Shown here piece after piece: positions 18,362-28,390 of a DNA stretch of 64,000 nt (its first letter is position 1; each line of letters starts with the position of its first letter). The notes under the pieces are model-generated. The model saw nothing but the letters and a program-made list of their open reading frames with translations, was not told the DNA's origin and did not search any database. Origin of the DNA: Echinicola soli. Its GTDB lineage: Bacteria; Bacteroidota; Bacteroidia; Cytophagales; Cyclobacteriaceae. The position numbers were made by a program, and so were the translations under genes. Location: assembly GCF_006575665.1 (NCBI RefSeq), contig NZ_CP041253.1, forward strand, positions 625,501-689,500, given 5' to 3'.

Positions 18362-20674
18362 ATGAGTAATAAAAAAAACACCACTAAAACCCGATCATTA
18401 GCGGGAAAGATCATCAAGGGCCTATGGATCGCCCTTTTTGCAGGCCTTTTTGGCTTCGCCATCTTTGTTTGGTCCGTAAGTGTGGACTTTCTAGGCCTAT
18501 ATGGGGACCTTCCCGACTTTAAGGCCTTGGAGAATCCAGAAAATGAATTGGCCTCAGAACTCTATTCTGCCGATGGCGTGCTACTGGGAAAATATTACCG
18601 CGAAAACCGATCGCCAGTAACGTACAATGAACTCTCCAAAAACCTGATCAATGCCCTTGTCGCTACGGAGGATATCCGTTTTGAAGACCATTCGGGGATA
18701 GACCCAAAGGGCTTGGCAAGGGTCCTTTTTAAGACCATCCTAATGGGACAAAGCAGTGCCGGCGGGGGCAGTACACTCAGTCAGCAAACTGCCAAAAACC
18801 TCTTTAAAACCAGGGGAGAGGCATCACAAGGCACCTTAAGCGGCGTCCCCGGCCTTGGGATGCTCATTATCAAAACCAAAGAGTGGATCGTGGCCACACA
18901 GCTGGAAAAAGCCTATACCAAGGATGAGATCCTTACCATGTACCTGAATACTTCCGAGTTTGGCAGTAATGCTTTTGGCATCAAAACGGCTGCCAAGACC
19001 TTCTTCAACAAAGCTCCAAAAGACCTTAATATCCAGGAATCAGCTGTATTGGTAGGACTTTTCAAAGCTCCGACCTATTACAGTCCAGTTTATAATCCCG
19101 AAAATTCCACCAGAAGAAGAAATACGGTACTCGGTCAACTGATGAAGTATGACTACCTCACGCAAGCTCAGTACGACAGTATTTCCCAAATGCCAATTGA
19201 GCTGGACTACAACGTGGAAAGCCATAACAGAGGACTGGCCACCTATTTCCGTGAAATCGTGAAATCTGACCTTCTCAAATGGGCTAAGGAAAACCTTAAA
19301 GCTGATGGAGAGCCTTATGACCTTTATGGAGATGGGCTGAGAATTTATACGACCATTGACAGCCGTTTGCAGAAATATGCTGAGGAATCCGTTGATGAAC
19401 ACATGAGGGAACTCCAAGCTAAGTTCGTTACCGAACTCCGGGGTAGAGAGCCCTGGGTGGACAGTAACAACAGGGTAATACCAAACTTCCTGGAAACCAT
19501 GATCAAAAGGACGGAAGCCTATCGTGTACTCGTCAATAAATACGGATCAGAATCTGATTCGGTGGCCATCAAGTTGAACGAGAAGAAAAAAATGAAAGTG
19601 TTCTCTTGGGAAAAAGGAGAAATCGATACCGTGATGAGCTCTATGGACTCTTTGCGCTATTACAAAACATTTCTGCAGGCAGGTTTTGTTTCGATGGACC
19701 CCCGATCTGGCCATATCAAAGCTTGGGTAGGTGGGCTGAACCACAAATACTTCAAGTATGATCACGTCCGAGAAGGGAGACGACAGCCAGGGTCTACCTT
19801 TAAGCCATTCGTCTATGCCGCAGCCATTGAAAATGGTTACAGCCCTTGCTATACGGTAGTGGACCAGCCGGTAGAAGTAAACATCCCCGGTCAACCTACT
19901 TGGAGCCCAAGCAATGCGGACGGTAAATTCACTTATGAAAAGATGACTATCCGCCAGGCCATGGCCCAATCCATCAACTCTATTACTGCTTACATGATGA
20001 AGCAGATAAGTCCTGAAGTGGTGGTCGAAATGGCCCATAGGCTTGGAATTACCAGCGACCTGGATCCCGTACCAGCATTGGCATTAGGAACAAGTGATGT
20101 TTCCATTTTGGAAATGGTAGGTGCCATGAGCACTTTTGCCAATAAAGGTGAACACATTAAACCTTACTATATCGATCGCATAGAAGATAAAAACGGCAAT
20201 GTACTCCACCAGTTCCCAGCACGTAAAAGCCCTGCCATGAGTGAAGAGGACGCTTACTTAATGCTCCACATGCTACAAGGTGGCTTTCAAGAACGCGGCG
20301 GTACCAGCCAAGGCGTTCCGATGCACCTCAGGGAAGGCAATGAACTAGGGGGTAAAACAGGAACTACTCAGAATGCTTCGGACGGCTGGTATATCGGACT
20401 TAGCAAAGATTTGGTATCTGGCGTTTGGGTAGGCGGTGACGATAGGGCCGTCCACTTCAGAAGCTGGATCAGTGGTCAAGGAGCCAGAACCGCTCGTCCG
20501 ATATGGGTAAAATACATGACCAAAGTGTATGAAGATCCTACCTTGGGAATCACCAAAGGTGCTTTTGAAAAGCCCGAAAGGCCACTTAGTGTCGAGCTGA
20601 ACTGTGACGAATACGAAATCCAAACAGATGAATATACCGACTTCGACTATGACCAACGAAGCAATGACTTCTAA
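18362..20674 (+). CDS. mrcA: Class A penicillin-binding protein (PBP1A type)
   Basis: A bifunctional glycosyltransferase/transpeptidase of about 770 residues from ATG 18362; the frame could open at 18317, but that would overlap the sprE end. One membrane anchor (about 18-40) is followed by a GT51 domain with ATEDIRFEDHSGID and GGSTLSQQTAKNL, then a transpeptidase domain with STFK, a SIN motif and KTGT (GGKTGTTQN). It makes peptidoglycan glycan strands and cross-links them. Gene symbol by function class only. Confidence 0.93.
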   Translation: MSNKKNTTKTRSLAGKIIKGLWIALFAGLFGFAIFVWSVSVDFLGLYGDLPDFKALENPENELASELYSADGVLLGKYYRENRSPVTYNELSKNLINALVATEDIRFEDHSGIDPKGLARVLFKTILMGQSSAGGGSTLSQQTAKNLFKTRGEASQGTLSGVPGLGMLIIKTKEWIVATQLEKAYTKDEILTMYLNTSEFGSNAFGIKTAAKTFFNKAPKDLNIQESAVLVGLFKAPTYYSPVYNPENSTRRRNTVLGQLMKYDYLTQAQYDSISQMPIELDYNVESHNRGLATYFREIVKSDLLKWAKENLKADGEPYDLYGDGLRIYTTIDSRLQKYAEESVDEHMRELQAKFVTELRGREPWVDSNNRVIPNFLETMIKRTEAYRVLVNKYGSESDSVAIKLNEKKKMKVFSWEKGEIDTVMSSMDSLRYYKTFLQAGFVSMDPRSGHIKAWVGGLNHKYFKYDHVREGRRQPGSTFKPFVYAAAIENGYSPCYTVVDQPVEVNIPGQPTWSPSNADGKFTYEKMTIRQAMAQSINSITAYMMKQISPEVVVEMAHRLGITSDLDPVPALALGTSDVSILEMVGAMSTFANKGEHIKPYYIDRIEDKNGNVLHQFPARKSPAMSEEDAYLMLHMLQGGFQERGGTSQGVPMHLREGNELGGKTGTTQNASDGWYIGLSKDLVSGVWVGGDDRAVHFRSWISGQGARTARPIWVKYMTKVYEDPTLGITKGAFEKPERPLSVELNCDEYEIQTDEYTDFDYDQRSNDF

Positions 20675-20713
20675 TGGCCAAATGCCTTAGTCAAGCCACG
20701 GAAAGTTATCAAA

Positions 20714-20870
20714 AAACGAGGCTGTCTCATAAATTGACTCGACATCGCAGAAGGAGCGAAGTGATCTCAAGGAGCTATTTCTGCTACTACAAAGGGATTG
20801 CTTCAGCTAATATTCATCCGAATCATTCCCTTTGGGACAATGATGTAGTATTATGAGACAGCCCTTTTTT
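20714..20870 (+). repeat. MITE-like hairpin element between PBP and uvrC
   Basis: Perfect 13-bp terminal inverted repeats, GGCTGTCTCATAA at 20720-20732 and its complement TTATGAGACAGCC at 20851-20863, enclose about 118 bp with no gene. A-rich DNA precedes the left arm and eight T follow the right arm, so it can also act as a terminator for the PBP gene. GGCTGTCTCAT-type ends occur on insertion sequences and their non-autonomous derivatives. No clear target-site duplication was identified. Confidence 0.7.
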
Positions 20871-20883
20871 TTATATTTGTTTT

Positions 20884-22686
20884 ATGCAAAGCCCTTCATA
20901 CAGCCCTGAAGAATACAATAAGCTCCCTGATGTACCTGGGGTATACAAATATTACAATGATGACAGCAAGCTCATCTATGTAGGCAAGGCTAAGAGCCTC
21001 AAAAAACGGGTAGCCAGCTATTTCGTAAAGAGTACTGGACTAAACCTTAAAACACGACGAATGGTCAAAGAAATCCGTCGGATCGAATTTACCATTGTCA
21101 ATTCGGAGTTTGATGCTTTGCTGCTGGAAAATAACCTGATCAAAAAAAACCAACCTCGGTATAATATCCTCCTAAAGGACGACAAAACATACCCCTACTT
21201 GTTGCTTACCAAGGAGCATTTCCCTCAGCTCTATCCCACCCGTAAGCTCATTCCTTCCAGAGGCACCTACTATGGCCCTTTTGCCAGTGTCAAGGCTATG
21301 AACAACGTGTTGGAACTGATCAGGAGTCTTTTTACAATACGTACTTGTAAGCTAGATCTAAATCCGTATAAAATCGCTGAGCAGAAATACAAAGTCTGTT
21401 TGGAATACCATATCGGTAATTGCCTGGGACCATGTGAAGGCTTACAGGGCGAACCTGACTATATGAAAGACATCGATCAGGCAAAGAACATCCTCAAAGG
21501 CAACCTTGGAGTGCCAAAGGCCTACTTTAAAAGCAGAATGCACGAAGCTGCCCAAAACCTAGCTTTTGAAAAAGCCCAGCGAATTAAGGACAAACTGGAT
21601 CTGCTCGAAAAATACCAGGCCAAATCACTGGTGACCAACCCCCACGTCACGGACCTGGATGTCTTTGCCATTGTCTCTGCGGATAAATTTGCCTTTGTCA
21701 ATTACCTAAACATCAAAAACGGGGCGATCAACATCACCAAAACCGTAGAGCTCAAGAAGAAACTCGACGAAACCGAACAAGAACTCCTTCTCACGGCCAT
21801 CTTCCACCTGAAGGATCAGTTCCAAAGTGATGCAAAGGAGATCCTCAGTAATATTGACCTGGATGAACCTATCGAAGGATTGCACCTTACCGTGCCTAAA
21901 ATAGGGGACAAGCGAAAGCTGGTCGAACTTTCCCTTAAAAATGCCATGTACTACAAAAAGGAAAAGGCATTGCTCAGCGGAAAGGCCAAAGAAAAGAAAA
22001 ACAGGGTATTGCTCCAACTCCAAAAAGATCTCTCCCTTAAGGATATTCCTGATCATATCGAGTGCTTTGACAATTCCAATATACAAGGCAACTATCCTGT
22101 AGCCAGCATGGTGTGTTTTCTGGACGGAAAGCCCGCCAAAAAAGAATACAGGCACTTCCATGTCAAAACAGTAGAAGGGCCTGACGACTTTGCGAGTATG
22201 ACAGAGATCGTAGGCAGAAGGTATAAAAGACTCATCAAGGAAGACAAGCCCCTTCCAAAACTCATTGTGATCGATGGTGGAAAAGGTCAACTTTCTGCAG
22301 CAGTGGAAGCCTTAAAATCCTTGGGCATCTACGGACAAGTACCTATCATCGGCATTGCCAAAAAACTGGAAGAGATCTATTTTCCTGGTGACTCATTTCC
22401 ACTACATATCGACAAAAAATCTGAATCATTGCGTCTTATCCAGCGCACCAGGGACGAAGCCCACCGTTTTGCCATCACCTTTCACAGGGATATCCGCAGC
22501 AAAGACGCTTTTAAGACAGCACTTGATACCATCGAGGGCATTGGTCCCTCTACTTCCAATAAACTCTTAAAGCATTTCAAATCCTTGAAAAAAATCAGGG
22601 AAGCTTCTGAAGATGACCTTGCCGAGATCATTGGCAAAGACAAGGCCAGTAGGATCATCAACTTTATAAAACTGGAAAGCAGGTAA
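20884..22686 (+). CDS. uvrC: Excinuclease ABC subunit C
   Basis: A nucleotide-excision-repair nuclease, 600 residues. The GIY-YIG domain (PGVYKYYNDDSKLIYVGKAK, about 19-38) is followed by a UVR segment (about 205-245), the RNase H-like nuclease domain with the VIDGGKGQL motif, and a tandem helix-hairpin-helix near the C-terminus (EGIGPSTSNKLLKHFKS). The ATG start at 20884 directly follows the MITE-like element. Confidence 0.97.
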   Translation: MQSPSYSPEEYNKLPDVPGVYKYYNDDSKLIYVGKAKSLKKRVASYFVKSTGLNLKTRRMVKEIRRIEFTIVNSEFDALLLENNLIKKNQPRYNILLKDDKTYPYLLLTKEHFPQLYPTRKLIPSRGTYYGPFASVKAMNNVLELIRSLFTIRTCKLDLNPYKIAEQKYKVCLEYHIGNCLGPCEGLQGEPDYMKDIDQAKNILKGNLGVPKAYFKSRMHEAAQNLAFEKAQRIKDKLDLLEKYQAKSLVTNPHVTDLDVFAIVSADKFAFVNYLNIKNGAINITKTVELKKKLDETEQELLLTAIFHLKDQFQSDAKEILSNIDLDEPIEGLHLTVPKIGDKRKLVELSLKNAMYYKKEKALLSGKAKEKKNRVLLQLQKDLSLKDIPDHIECFDNSNIQGNYPVASMVCFLDGKPAKKEYRHFHVKTVEGPDDFASMTEIVGRRYKRLIKEDKPLPKLIVIDGGKGQLSAAVEALKSLGIYGQVPIIGIAKKLEEIYFPGDSFPLHIDKKSESLRLIQRTRDEAHRFAITFHRDIRSKDAFKTALDTIEGIGPSTSNKLLKHFKSLKKIREASEDDLAEIIGKDKASRIINFIKLESR

Positions 22687-22731
22687 TTTTACATCACCTG
22701 CTTTCCAGTTAATTTACTTAGCTTTTGGAAA

Positions 22732-23553
22732 TTACCATTCCCAAAGACTGTTTTCGAATTCCAAAAGATCGTATTCAAATTTCAGCCCATCCAAATACGC
22801 CTGTAGCTCCGGATTGGGATTTTCAGGATTTACCATATCTGCAATCAGGGCATTGTCCGCATTGGAGTATTTCCTCACCACCGATTTAAACAGTCTCAGG
22901 TCAAAAGCCTGGCTATAGGAAAGATCCTTTGAAGTATTGCTGAAATTTATCCATTTTGCCTCGGGGTGGTTCTTGAAATACTCATAAAAGTCCTTGAACC
23001 GAATATAAGCGATGCTTTTTTCACCGGCATTGGCATTGGTCTGCGAAGGCATCACCAAGTGGATGTATTTCACATCAAATTTCACTTGGGAATGGTGCTT
23101 GTCAAACAAGAAATCTTCCCTGAAATCCAAATAATAAAGGTTCTTCACAAAGATGCTGTCACCATTGGCAGACATCCAGAAGTTATTCTGAAAATCAGCA
23201 ATGGACAGGGGCTCAGTAAACTCCTCATCGGCAAATAGCTCAAATGCATTTTCCTCAGTCACTGCCTTATAAATGCTATAAATGATGCCATTACGTTTGG
23301 TATCTCCTGTACCGTAAAGGGGATGGTTGTATTTTTCACGAAGGTCTACCCTTCTCCACACACCTATCTGGTACATCTTATCGTCTTCCCGGATAGGATG
23401 GGCAGAAAAAACAGTATCCACCTCAAATTGCCTATCTCCAGTCGCCGAAGGATCTACACTCGTGGAACCAGTCTGTCCAAAGACACTTGGACTGACAGCC
23501 ATCAAGATCACCATCAACAATGGAGCGATGTATTTTGCTTCTATTCGTTTCAT
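22732..23553 (-). CDS. gldN: Gliding motility/T9SS protein GldN
   Basis: A periplasmic component of the type IX secretion machinery, about 273 residues from ATG 23553 (a start at 23592 would add residues before the signal). Signal peptide about 1-27 ending FGQ. The GldN/PorN features are an EDDKMYQIGVWRRVDLREKYNHP block and the YREDFLFDKHHSQ region. It forms the outer-membrane-associated ring with the GldK lipoprotein. It follows gldM by 8 bp. Confidence 0.9.
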   Translation of the reverse strand: MKRIEAKYIAPLLMVILMAVSPSVFGQTGSTSVDPSATGDRQFEVDTVFSAHPIREDDKMYQIGVWRRVDLREKYNHPLYGTGDTKRNGIIYSIYKAVTEENAFELFADEEFTEPLSIADFQNNFWMSANGDSIFVKNLYYLDFREDFLFDKHHSQVKFDVKYIHLVMPSQTNANAGEKSIAYIRFKDFYEYFKNHPEAKWINFSNTSKDLSYSQAFDLRLFKSVVRKYSNADNALIADMVNPENPNPELQAYLDGLKFEYDLLEFENSLWEW

Positions 23554-23600
23554 AACCATGTATTTTGCTTCATAAGAAAAGCCATTAACCACACACCGAA

Positions 23601-25202
23601 TTACTTAATTGCAATACGCTCTATATGGTTAACATTACTTTTTATCTTTTGACCTTGGAAGTTAGTTCTGGTCACTTCCGTTACTTGAATCACCAGATAA
23701 TCACCACTTCGGGCAGCGGCAAGCAATTGTCTTATTGCTATATCCTCGCCACTAATATTGACCTGGTCCCTAGGCACTTCATTTCTCAGCAGTTTTACTA
23801 CACCACCAGAAACCTGAAACCGTGCATCCTTAGGCATGGTCCTGCCAAAGGTAGGCTCTGGTACAGCTTTTATCTTTAGCTGAGAAGGTCCCGGAGCCGG
23901 AAAAGGCACACTGGTATCTATTTCTCTTTCCCCGTTAAAGGCTGTGATAGTCGGTGCAGGAACTGGGCGGATATCATAATTAACCGTTCCGATTTTGGCA
24001 CCACCACTGCTTACGCCAATGTTTACTTTTCCTGAATTAGCAGGAATAATGGTCACATCACCAGGATTACTGCCCTTTATGGCCTGTCCATTGGTAACGG
24101 AAAACTCAGGTGCATAGCTATTGCCCAATGCGGGCACTTTAATGCTCAGTTCGTTTGCACATTGTGCATAAAGCTGCTGAATAGCCTCAGCGGTCACTTC
24201 GATGGTCGGATTGGCCACGAAATAGTCATAGTTTACACTCAACAGACTATCCTTACCATCGATATTTACAACCACTTCACCTTCCAAGGTACGCTTGGCA
24301 AGTCCCCTGTCATCATAACTGTCGGCAGGACCTACTGGAAAGCTAATTTTACCAAAACCGTTCTCCACAGGAACTTCTTTTCCGTTCACGCGCATTTTCG
24401 GTTGGGCCGAAGAAGAGGCCGAAGCGATAAACAGGTTGCCTTCAAATTTGGTCCCCGCCGCCACGATATTGGAGTTGGCAGCGACCATTGGTTCGAAGAT
24501 ATCGGCTTTATAGTAAAACGATCCCAAAGAGCGGGTAAGTGCTCCCAGGGATTCGGATTCGATATTTAGCACTTCGTTCTGATACTGACTTATAATGGCC
24601 AGCACCGCTCCGATAGGAGATTTTACAAAGTTCAGGTTTACGAAATCCTTGTACCTTACATCTGGGTCATTCTTGAACAAGTCGATTTCCTCGGCATCCT
24701 TGGCGATTCGCTCAAACTCCAACGGAATTCCAATTCCGCTCATTAATCCTTCGATCTCCTCCGGGTACCGATTAAGACGCTCTTGCATCTCATACCCTTT
24801 CTTGTTGTTATTAAAGATATTGCCAGCAATATCCGTATTTTTCAGAGCGCTGTTTTTGAATTGCCCTTCATCATTTTTTGCATTTGACTGCGTAATCAGT
24901 TCTTGTTTTAATCCTTCCAAATAGGAGAAAATCTCCGAAGTCTTTTCCCTGATTTGTTTAGCAGCTTCTACTTTGGGCAGGTCTTTTTCATTATTTCCCT
25001 GCTGTTCTACTGTTGCTTCAATATTACTGACGATCGATGCATTCTTTTCGATGTAGTTTTTGGAAGTTCTTTCCAAGCCATCGTTTAGAAGAATGAACTT
25101 TTGCAGTATTTGATTACTTACCTGTAGCGCCAAAAGAGCGGTCAGAACGAGATACATCATCCCGATCATCTTCTGCCTTGGCGTTTCTTTTCCACCGGCC
25201 AT
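23601..25202 (-). CDS. gldM: Gliding motility/T9SS motor protein GldM
   Basis: The periplasm-spanning part of the GldLM motor, 533 residues. The N-terminus MAGGKETPRQKMIGMMYLVLTALLALQVS gives the single membrane helix and family start. A helical segment (about 30-200) is followed by several beta domains with Pro/Gly-rich linkers. It sits between gldL and gldN. GldM couples the proton-driven GldL to the outer ring. Confidence 0.94.
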   Translation of the reverse strand: MAGGKETPRQKMIGMMYLVLTALLALQVSNQILQKFILLNDGLERTSKNYIEKNASIVSNIEATVEQQGNNEKDLPKVEAAKQIREKTSEIFSYLEGLKQELITQSNAKNDEGQFKNSALKNTDIAGNIFNNNKKGYEMQERLNRYPEEIEGLMSGIGIPLEFERIAKDAEEIDLFKNDPDVRYKDFVNLNFVKSPIGAVLAIISQYQNEVLNIESESLGALTRSLGSFYYKADIFEPMVAANSNIVAAGTKFEGNLFIASASSSAQPKMRVNGKEVPVENGFGKISFPVGPADSYDDRGLAKRTLEGEVVVNIDGKDSLLSVNYDYFVANPTIEVTAEAIQQLYAQCANELSIKVPALGNSYAPEFSVTNGQAIKGSNPGDVTIIPANSGKVNIGVSSGGAKIGTVNYDIRPVPAPTITAFNGEREIDTSVPFPAPGPSQLKIKAVPEPTFGRTMPKDARFQVSGGVVKLLRNEVPRDQVNISGEDIAIRQLLAAARSGDYLVIQVTEVTRTNFQGQKIKSNVNHIERIAIK

Positions 25203-25241
25203 ATATATCCAGTTAAATTATTAGTCCTACAATAAATTAAA

Positions 25242-26057
25242 TTACCCCTTCATGGCCGTAAGCATACCGCCATAAATGCTGTTCAGGGAGCTAACGTTTT
25301 TATTTAGCTTGGCCAGTTCAGCTTTGAATGTTTCGGTTTCTTTACCTGCTTCATTCAAGCCTTCCATGGCTGCAGTAACGTTAGAATAGAATTTATTGAG
25401 CACCTTAACATGACTGTTAGCATCCTGCAATTCCATCTCATACACTGCGTTCAGTGCAGATAAATTTTGGGTCACTGAGACTACCTGATCTCTATACTCT
25501 TTGGCTTCATGGGAAGCATTTGACATTTCAGAAAGGGCCGCGGCAGTTTTACTGTAAGACTGGTTAATGTCCACCAAAGTCTTGGAAGCTACTTTTACAT
25601 TTTCTGCATATTCATTGGTAGCCAGTGCAGCATCTGCTACTGTTCCCATTTTTTGGGTTGAATCAGCTAGATTTCTAAGCCCTTTACCAAGATTATCAAT
25701 AAGGTCAGATCCAATATTGGCATCTTCAAGCATTTTGTCCAGCTTCTGAGCGGTCTGGTCACCGGAAGTCTGAACGGCCGCTCTTGCTTTCGGAGATGCC
25801 ATCGGAGTAGATTCATCTGCAAGTTCTGGGTAGACCCTGCTCCAGTCCACCTCTTGGGATTTTGGTTCGAAAGCAGAAAGAAAGAAAATAACTGCTTCGG
25901 TGGACAATCCTACGCCGATCATTAGTGAAGCGAAAGGCCAATCCAAAATCTTGAACATTGCTCCCAAGATCACGACAGAGGCACCGATCCCATAAATTTT
26001 TGGCATTACTGAACCATAAAATTTGTGGGTGAAAGAAGTTTCGTTGTGTTTAGCCAT
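25242..26057 (-). CDS. gldL: Gliding motility/T9SS motor protein GldL
   Basis: The inner-membrane proton-powered motor subunit, 271 residues. Two membrane helices lie near the N-terminus (about 18-37 and 41-60), with the sequence KIYGIGASVVILGAMFKILDWP typical of GldL, then a long cytoplasmic helical region. The membrane acidic residue in ...STEAVIFFLSAFEP matches the conserved Glu. Preceded by a GT/AC dinucleotide tract. Confidence 0.94.
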   Translation of the reverse strand: MAKHNETSFTHKFYGSVMPKIYGIGASVVILGAMFKILDWPFASLMIGVGLSTEAVIFFLSAFEPKSQEVDWSRVYPELADESTPMASPKARAAVQTSGDQTAQKLDKMLEDANIGSDLIDNLGKGLRNLADSTQKMGTVADAALATNEYAENVKVASKTLVDINQSYSKTAAALSEMSNASHEAKEYRDQVVSVTQNLSALNAVYEMELQDANSHVKVLNKFYSNVTAAMEGLNEAGKETETFKAELAKLNKNVSSLNSIYGGMLTAMKG

Positions 26058-26087
26058 AGGTAGTAAAAGTATGGTTTGTTAAATTAA

Positions 26088-26121
26088 TGTGTAAGTGTGT
26101 GTGTGTGTGTGTGTATGTGTA
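26088..26121. repeat. GT dinucleotide tract between gldK and gldL
   Basis: A stretch of mostly alternating GT (34 bases with one A and one AT interruption) lies in the 71-bp spacer between the gldK stop and the gldL start. In the operon transcript it reads as CA repeats. The tract could vary in length by slippage. Confidence 0.85.
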
Positions 26122-26128
26122 TAATTGA

Positions 26129-27217
26129 TTAACGCCTTCTGGTAGCCCTAACATCCATGGAGCCAGATCGACCAATAAAGGTCATTACAGTTCTGAACCC
26201 AATATGGGCAGTTTTTACATCTTGGTACTCATAGGTGCGCGTACTGGTCTCCAGGTAATGGGCAATATCTTTCCAAGAGCCTCCACGAACGACCTTACGG
26301 GATTCGTTTATATCTTCATACTTGGGATCCAAGTCCCAGGTAAGTGCACTTCCTGCGGGATTATAAGCATCTTCTACCCATTCGGATACATTTCCTGCCA
26401 TATTATAAATACCGAAATTGTTCGGGGCATAAGTATCTACCGGTGCCGTATACGCAAAACCATCATCGATATAGTTACCACGGCCTGGCTTAAAGTTGGC
26501 CATAAGGCATCCCCTCCTGTTTTTCAGGTAAGGACCTCCCCAAGGGTATTTGGCAATTTCCTTTCCTCCTTTGGCGGCATATTCCCATTCAGCTTCAGAT
26601 GGCAACCTAAACCTTGGCATGTCATATTCCGACTTATCATTGGCATTCATATGGTAGCTCTTCCACTCACAAAACTTCTTGGCTTGTTCCCAACTGATTC
26701 CCACCACAGGATAATCATCAAAGGCAGGATGCTCAAAGTAGTATTCCATCAAAGGATCACCATAGTGGTGGGTAAAGCTCTGCGACCAAACAGTGGTGTC
26801 CGGCACGAGTTCATCGATATTAAACTGAGGAGGGTCTTTAAGCGTAGTTGGAGTAGACAGGGCCAATTCTCCCATTCTTACCGCTTCCAAAAACTGGCGG
26901 TATTTATTATTGGACACTTCGTATTTGTCCATATAAAACTCTGATATCGTTACCTGCTTGTTCAGCGAGGACTTGCTGACCGCAATATCTTCATCTGCTT
27001 GTCCCATCCAAAAAGTACCCGCTTTTACAGGCACCATCTCATGGGGAAGGGTCTGTTGCCATCCTGACCGATCCGGCACACCCGTAACTTCTCCAGACCT
27101 GTTGGCCTTTTCGCTAGCAGAACCCTTGCTACCAAATAGGCCGCATCCCTGCAGCAGTGCCATGGAAAGTAGCATCACGACCCCTGTCAAAAATCGTGAG
27201 TTCATTTTCTTGTACAT
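26129..27217 (-). CDS. gldK: Gliding motility/T9SS lipoprotein GldK
   Basis: An outer-membrane lipoprotein of the T9SS ring with GldN, about 362 residues from ATG 27217; the alternative upstream start at 27238 is TTG. Lipobox LLQGC. The body is a formylglycine-generating-enzyme/SUMF1-like domain: FWMGQADEDI, PVVGISWEQAKKFCEWKS, RLPSEAEWEYAAKGG, NMAGNVSEWVEDAY and VVRGGSWKD. GldK proteins keep the fold but are structural. First gene of gldKLMN. Confidence 0.94.
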   Translation of the reverse strand: MYKKMNSRFLTGVVMLLSMALLQGCGLFGSKGSASEKANRSGEVTGVPDRSGWQQTLPHEMVPVKAGTFWMGQADEDIAVSKSSLNKQVTISEFYMDKYEVSNNKYRQFLEAVRMGELALSTPTTLKDPPQFNIDELVPDTTVWSQSFTHHYGDPLMEYYFEHPAFDDYPVVGISWEQAKKFCEWKSYHMNANDKSEYDMPRFRLPSEAEWEYAAKGGKEIAKYPWGGPYLKNRRGCLMANFKPGRGNYIDDGFAYTAPVDTYAPNNFGIYNMAGNVSEWVEDAYNPAGSALTWDLDPKYEDINESRKVVRGGSWKDIAHYLETSTRTYEYQDVKTAHIGFRTVMTFIGRSGSMDVRATRRR

Positions 27218-27333
27218 ATAAGACAATTTTGTTGACAATTCTTTATTTCTTCGATTAACGTGTTTTTACCAAGATCGAAATTTAAGAGAAAATACCAAAA
27301 CATTGCAAAAAATCGGACAAAATTAACGGTTAA

Positions 27334-28311
27334 TTAAAACCGGAATCTTGGTGTTCGTTGTATGATACTCTCTATTCTTTTAGTTACTGCTGGTAAATTA
27401 TACGTTAACATAAACTCATGAGAGGTCGGGGCTTTTGCCTCGTTTCCACCCATCACCACATCAAAAGCATACCCTATCTTGAGGGATTTATCTCTCAACA
27501 ATTTATACCCCAACAATACTGATAGGGACTCTTCGCCCCTATAGGCCAACCCACCGCTCATACGGTCATCATATGTCGCTATAACGCTCACATCATATGA
27601 AAAATTATTAAACCCTTCACTTTTTAATAAGATACTTGGGTCAAACGTTACTTGTGCAAAAGTCCTGATCTTATATCCCACCATCAAATAACTGTGATTG
27701 ACCAGCTGGTTATCAAAAGTGTTTTCGCCAAAATCAAACGTCGGTTCATTGATATGACGACTGCTCAGTGCCAAGTAATACTTCGGTGCTTCATAAAGGA
27801 TCCCTGCTCCAAAATTTGCACTCATCTGGCTTTCATTACCACTGGATGGGATGGAGGGGTCTGGATTCACCACATCGATCTCATCAAATTTGATGGTATT
27901 GGAAAACATTCCGCCCGAAACCCCTAAGCTCAAAACACCTCTTCTTATTTTCTTATGATAAGCTAAGGAAATATTCGCTTCTTGGCTGGTAGCAGGCCCA
28001 ATGTCATCATTGATAAAAGTCACTCCCCAACCGAATGATGTCCCCGGGATCCTTCCGGAAGCTGTTACCAGTTGCGTGGTCGGAGCACCACCGTTTCCTG
28101 AGGATGTGGTGTAACCTAACCATTGGCTTCTATGCAATGCCGTAAATCGATAACCCGTATGATTTCCGGAGAAAGCAGGATTATAGTAGAGCCCATTATA
28201 CATATACTGGGTAAACTGGGCATCTTGCTGTGCATAAACCATCGATGGACCAATACCCACAAGTAGTATTCCTGAAAAAAAAATAAAACTAAGGTAAATT
28301 CTCTTTTTCAT
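27334..28311 (-). CDS. porP: PorP/SprF-family type IX secretion membrane protein
   Basis: An outer-membrane beta-barrel of about 325 residues. Signal peptide about 1-28 and the start motif QQDAQFTQYMYNGLYYNPAFSG, the family hallmark. PorP precedes porKLMN in Porphyromonas, and SprF-like proteins anchor SprB-type adhesins. Here it directly precedes gldK, so the PorP assignment fits the order. ATG 28311 is preferred over TTG 28320. Confidence 0.88.
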   Translation of the reverse strand: MKKRIYLSFIFFSGILLVGIGPSMVYAQQDAQFTQYMYNGLYYNPAFSGNHTGYRFTALHRSQWLGYTTSSGNGGAPTTQLVTASGRIPGTSFGWGVTFINDDIGPATSQEANISLAYHKKIRRGVLSLGVSGGMFSNTIKFDEIDVVNPDPSIPSSGNESQMSANFGAGILYEAPKYYLALSSRHINEPTFDFGENTFDNQLVNHSYLMVGYKIRTFAQVTFDPSILLKSEGFNNFSYDVSVIATYDDRMSGGLAYRGEESLSVLLGYKLLRDKSLKIGYAFDVVMGGNEAKAPTSHEFMLTYNLPAVTKRIESIIQRTPRFRF

Positions 28312-28390
28312 GCGCTTCAAAAGTATATTGAATCTATATGACTAGTCTACACAATTATAATCGAATTTACCTTATAAATGTTGGGATTTT

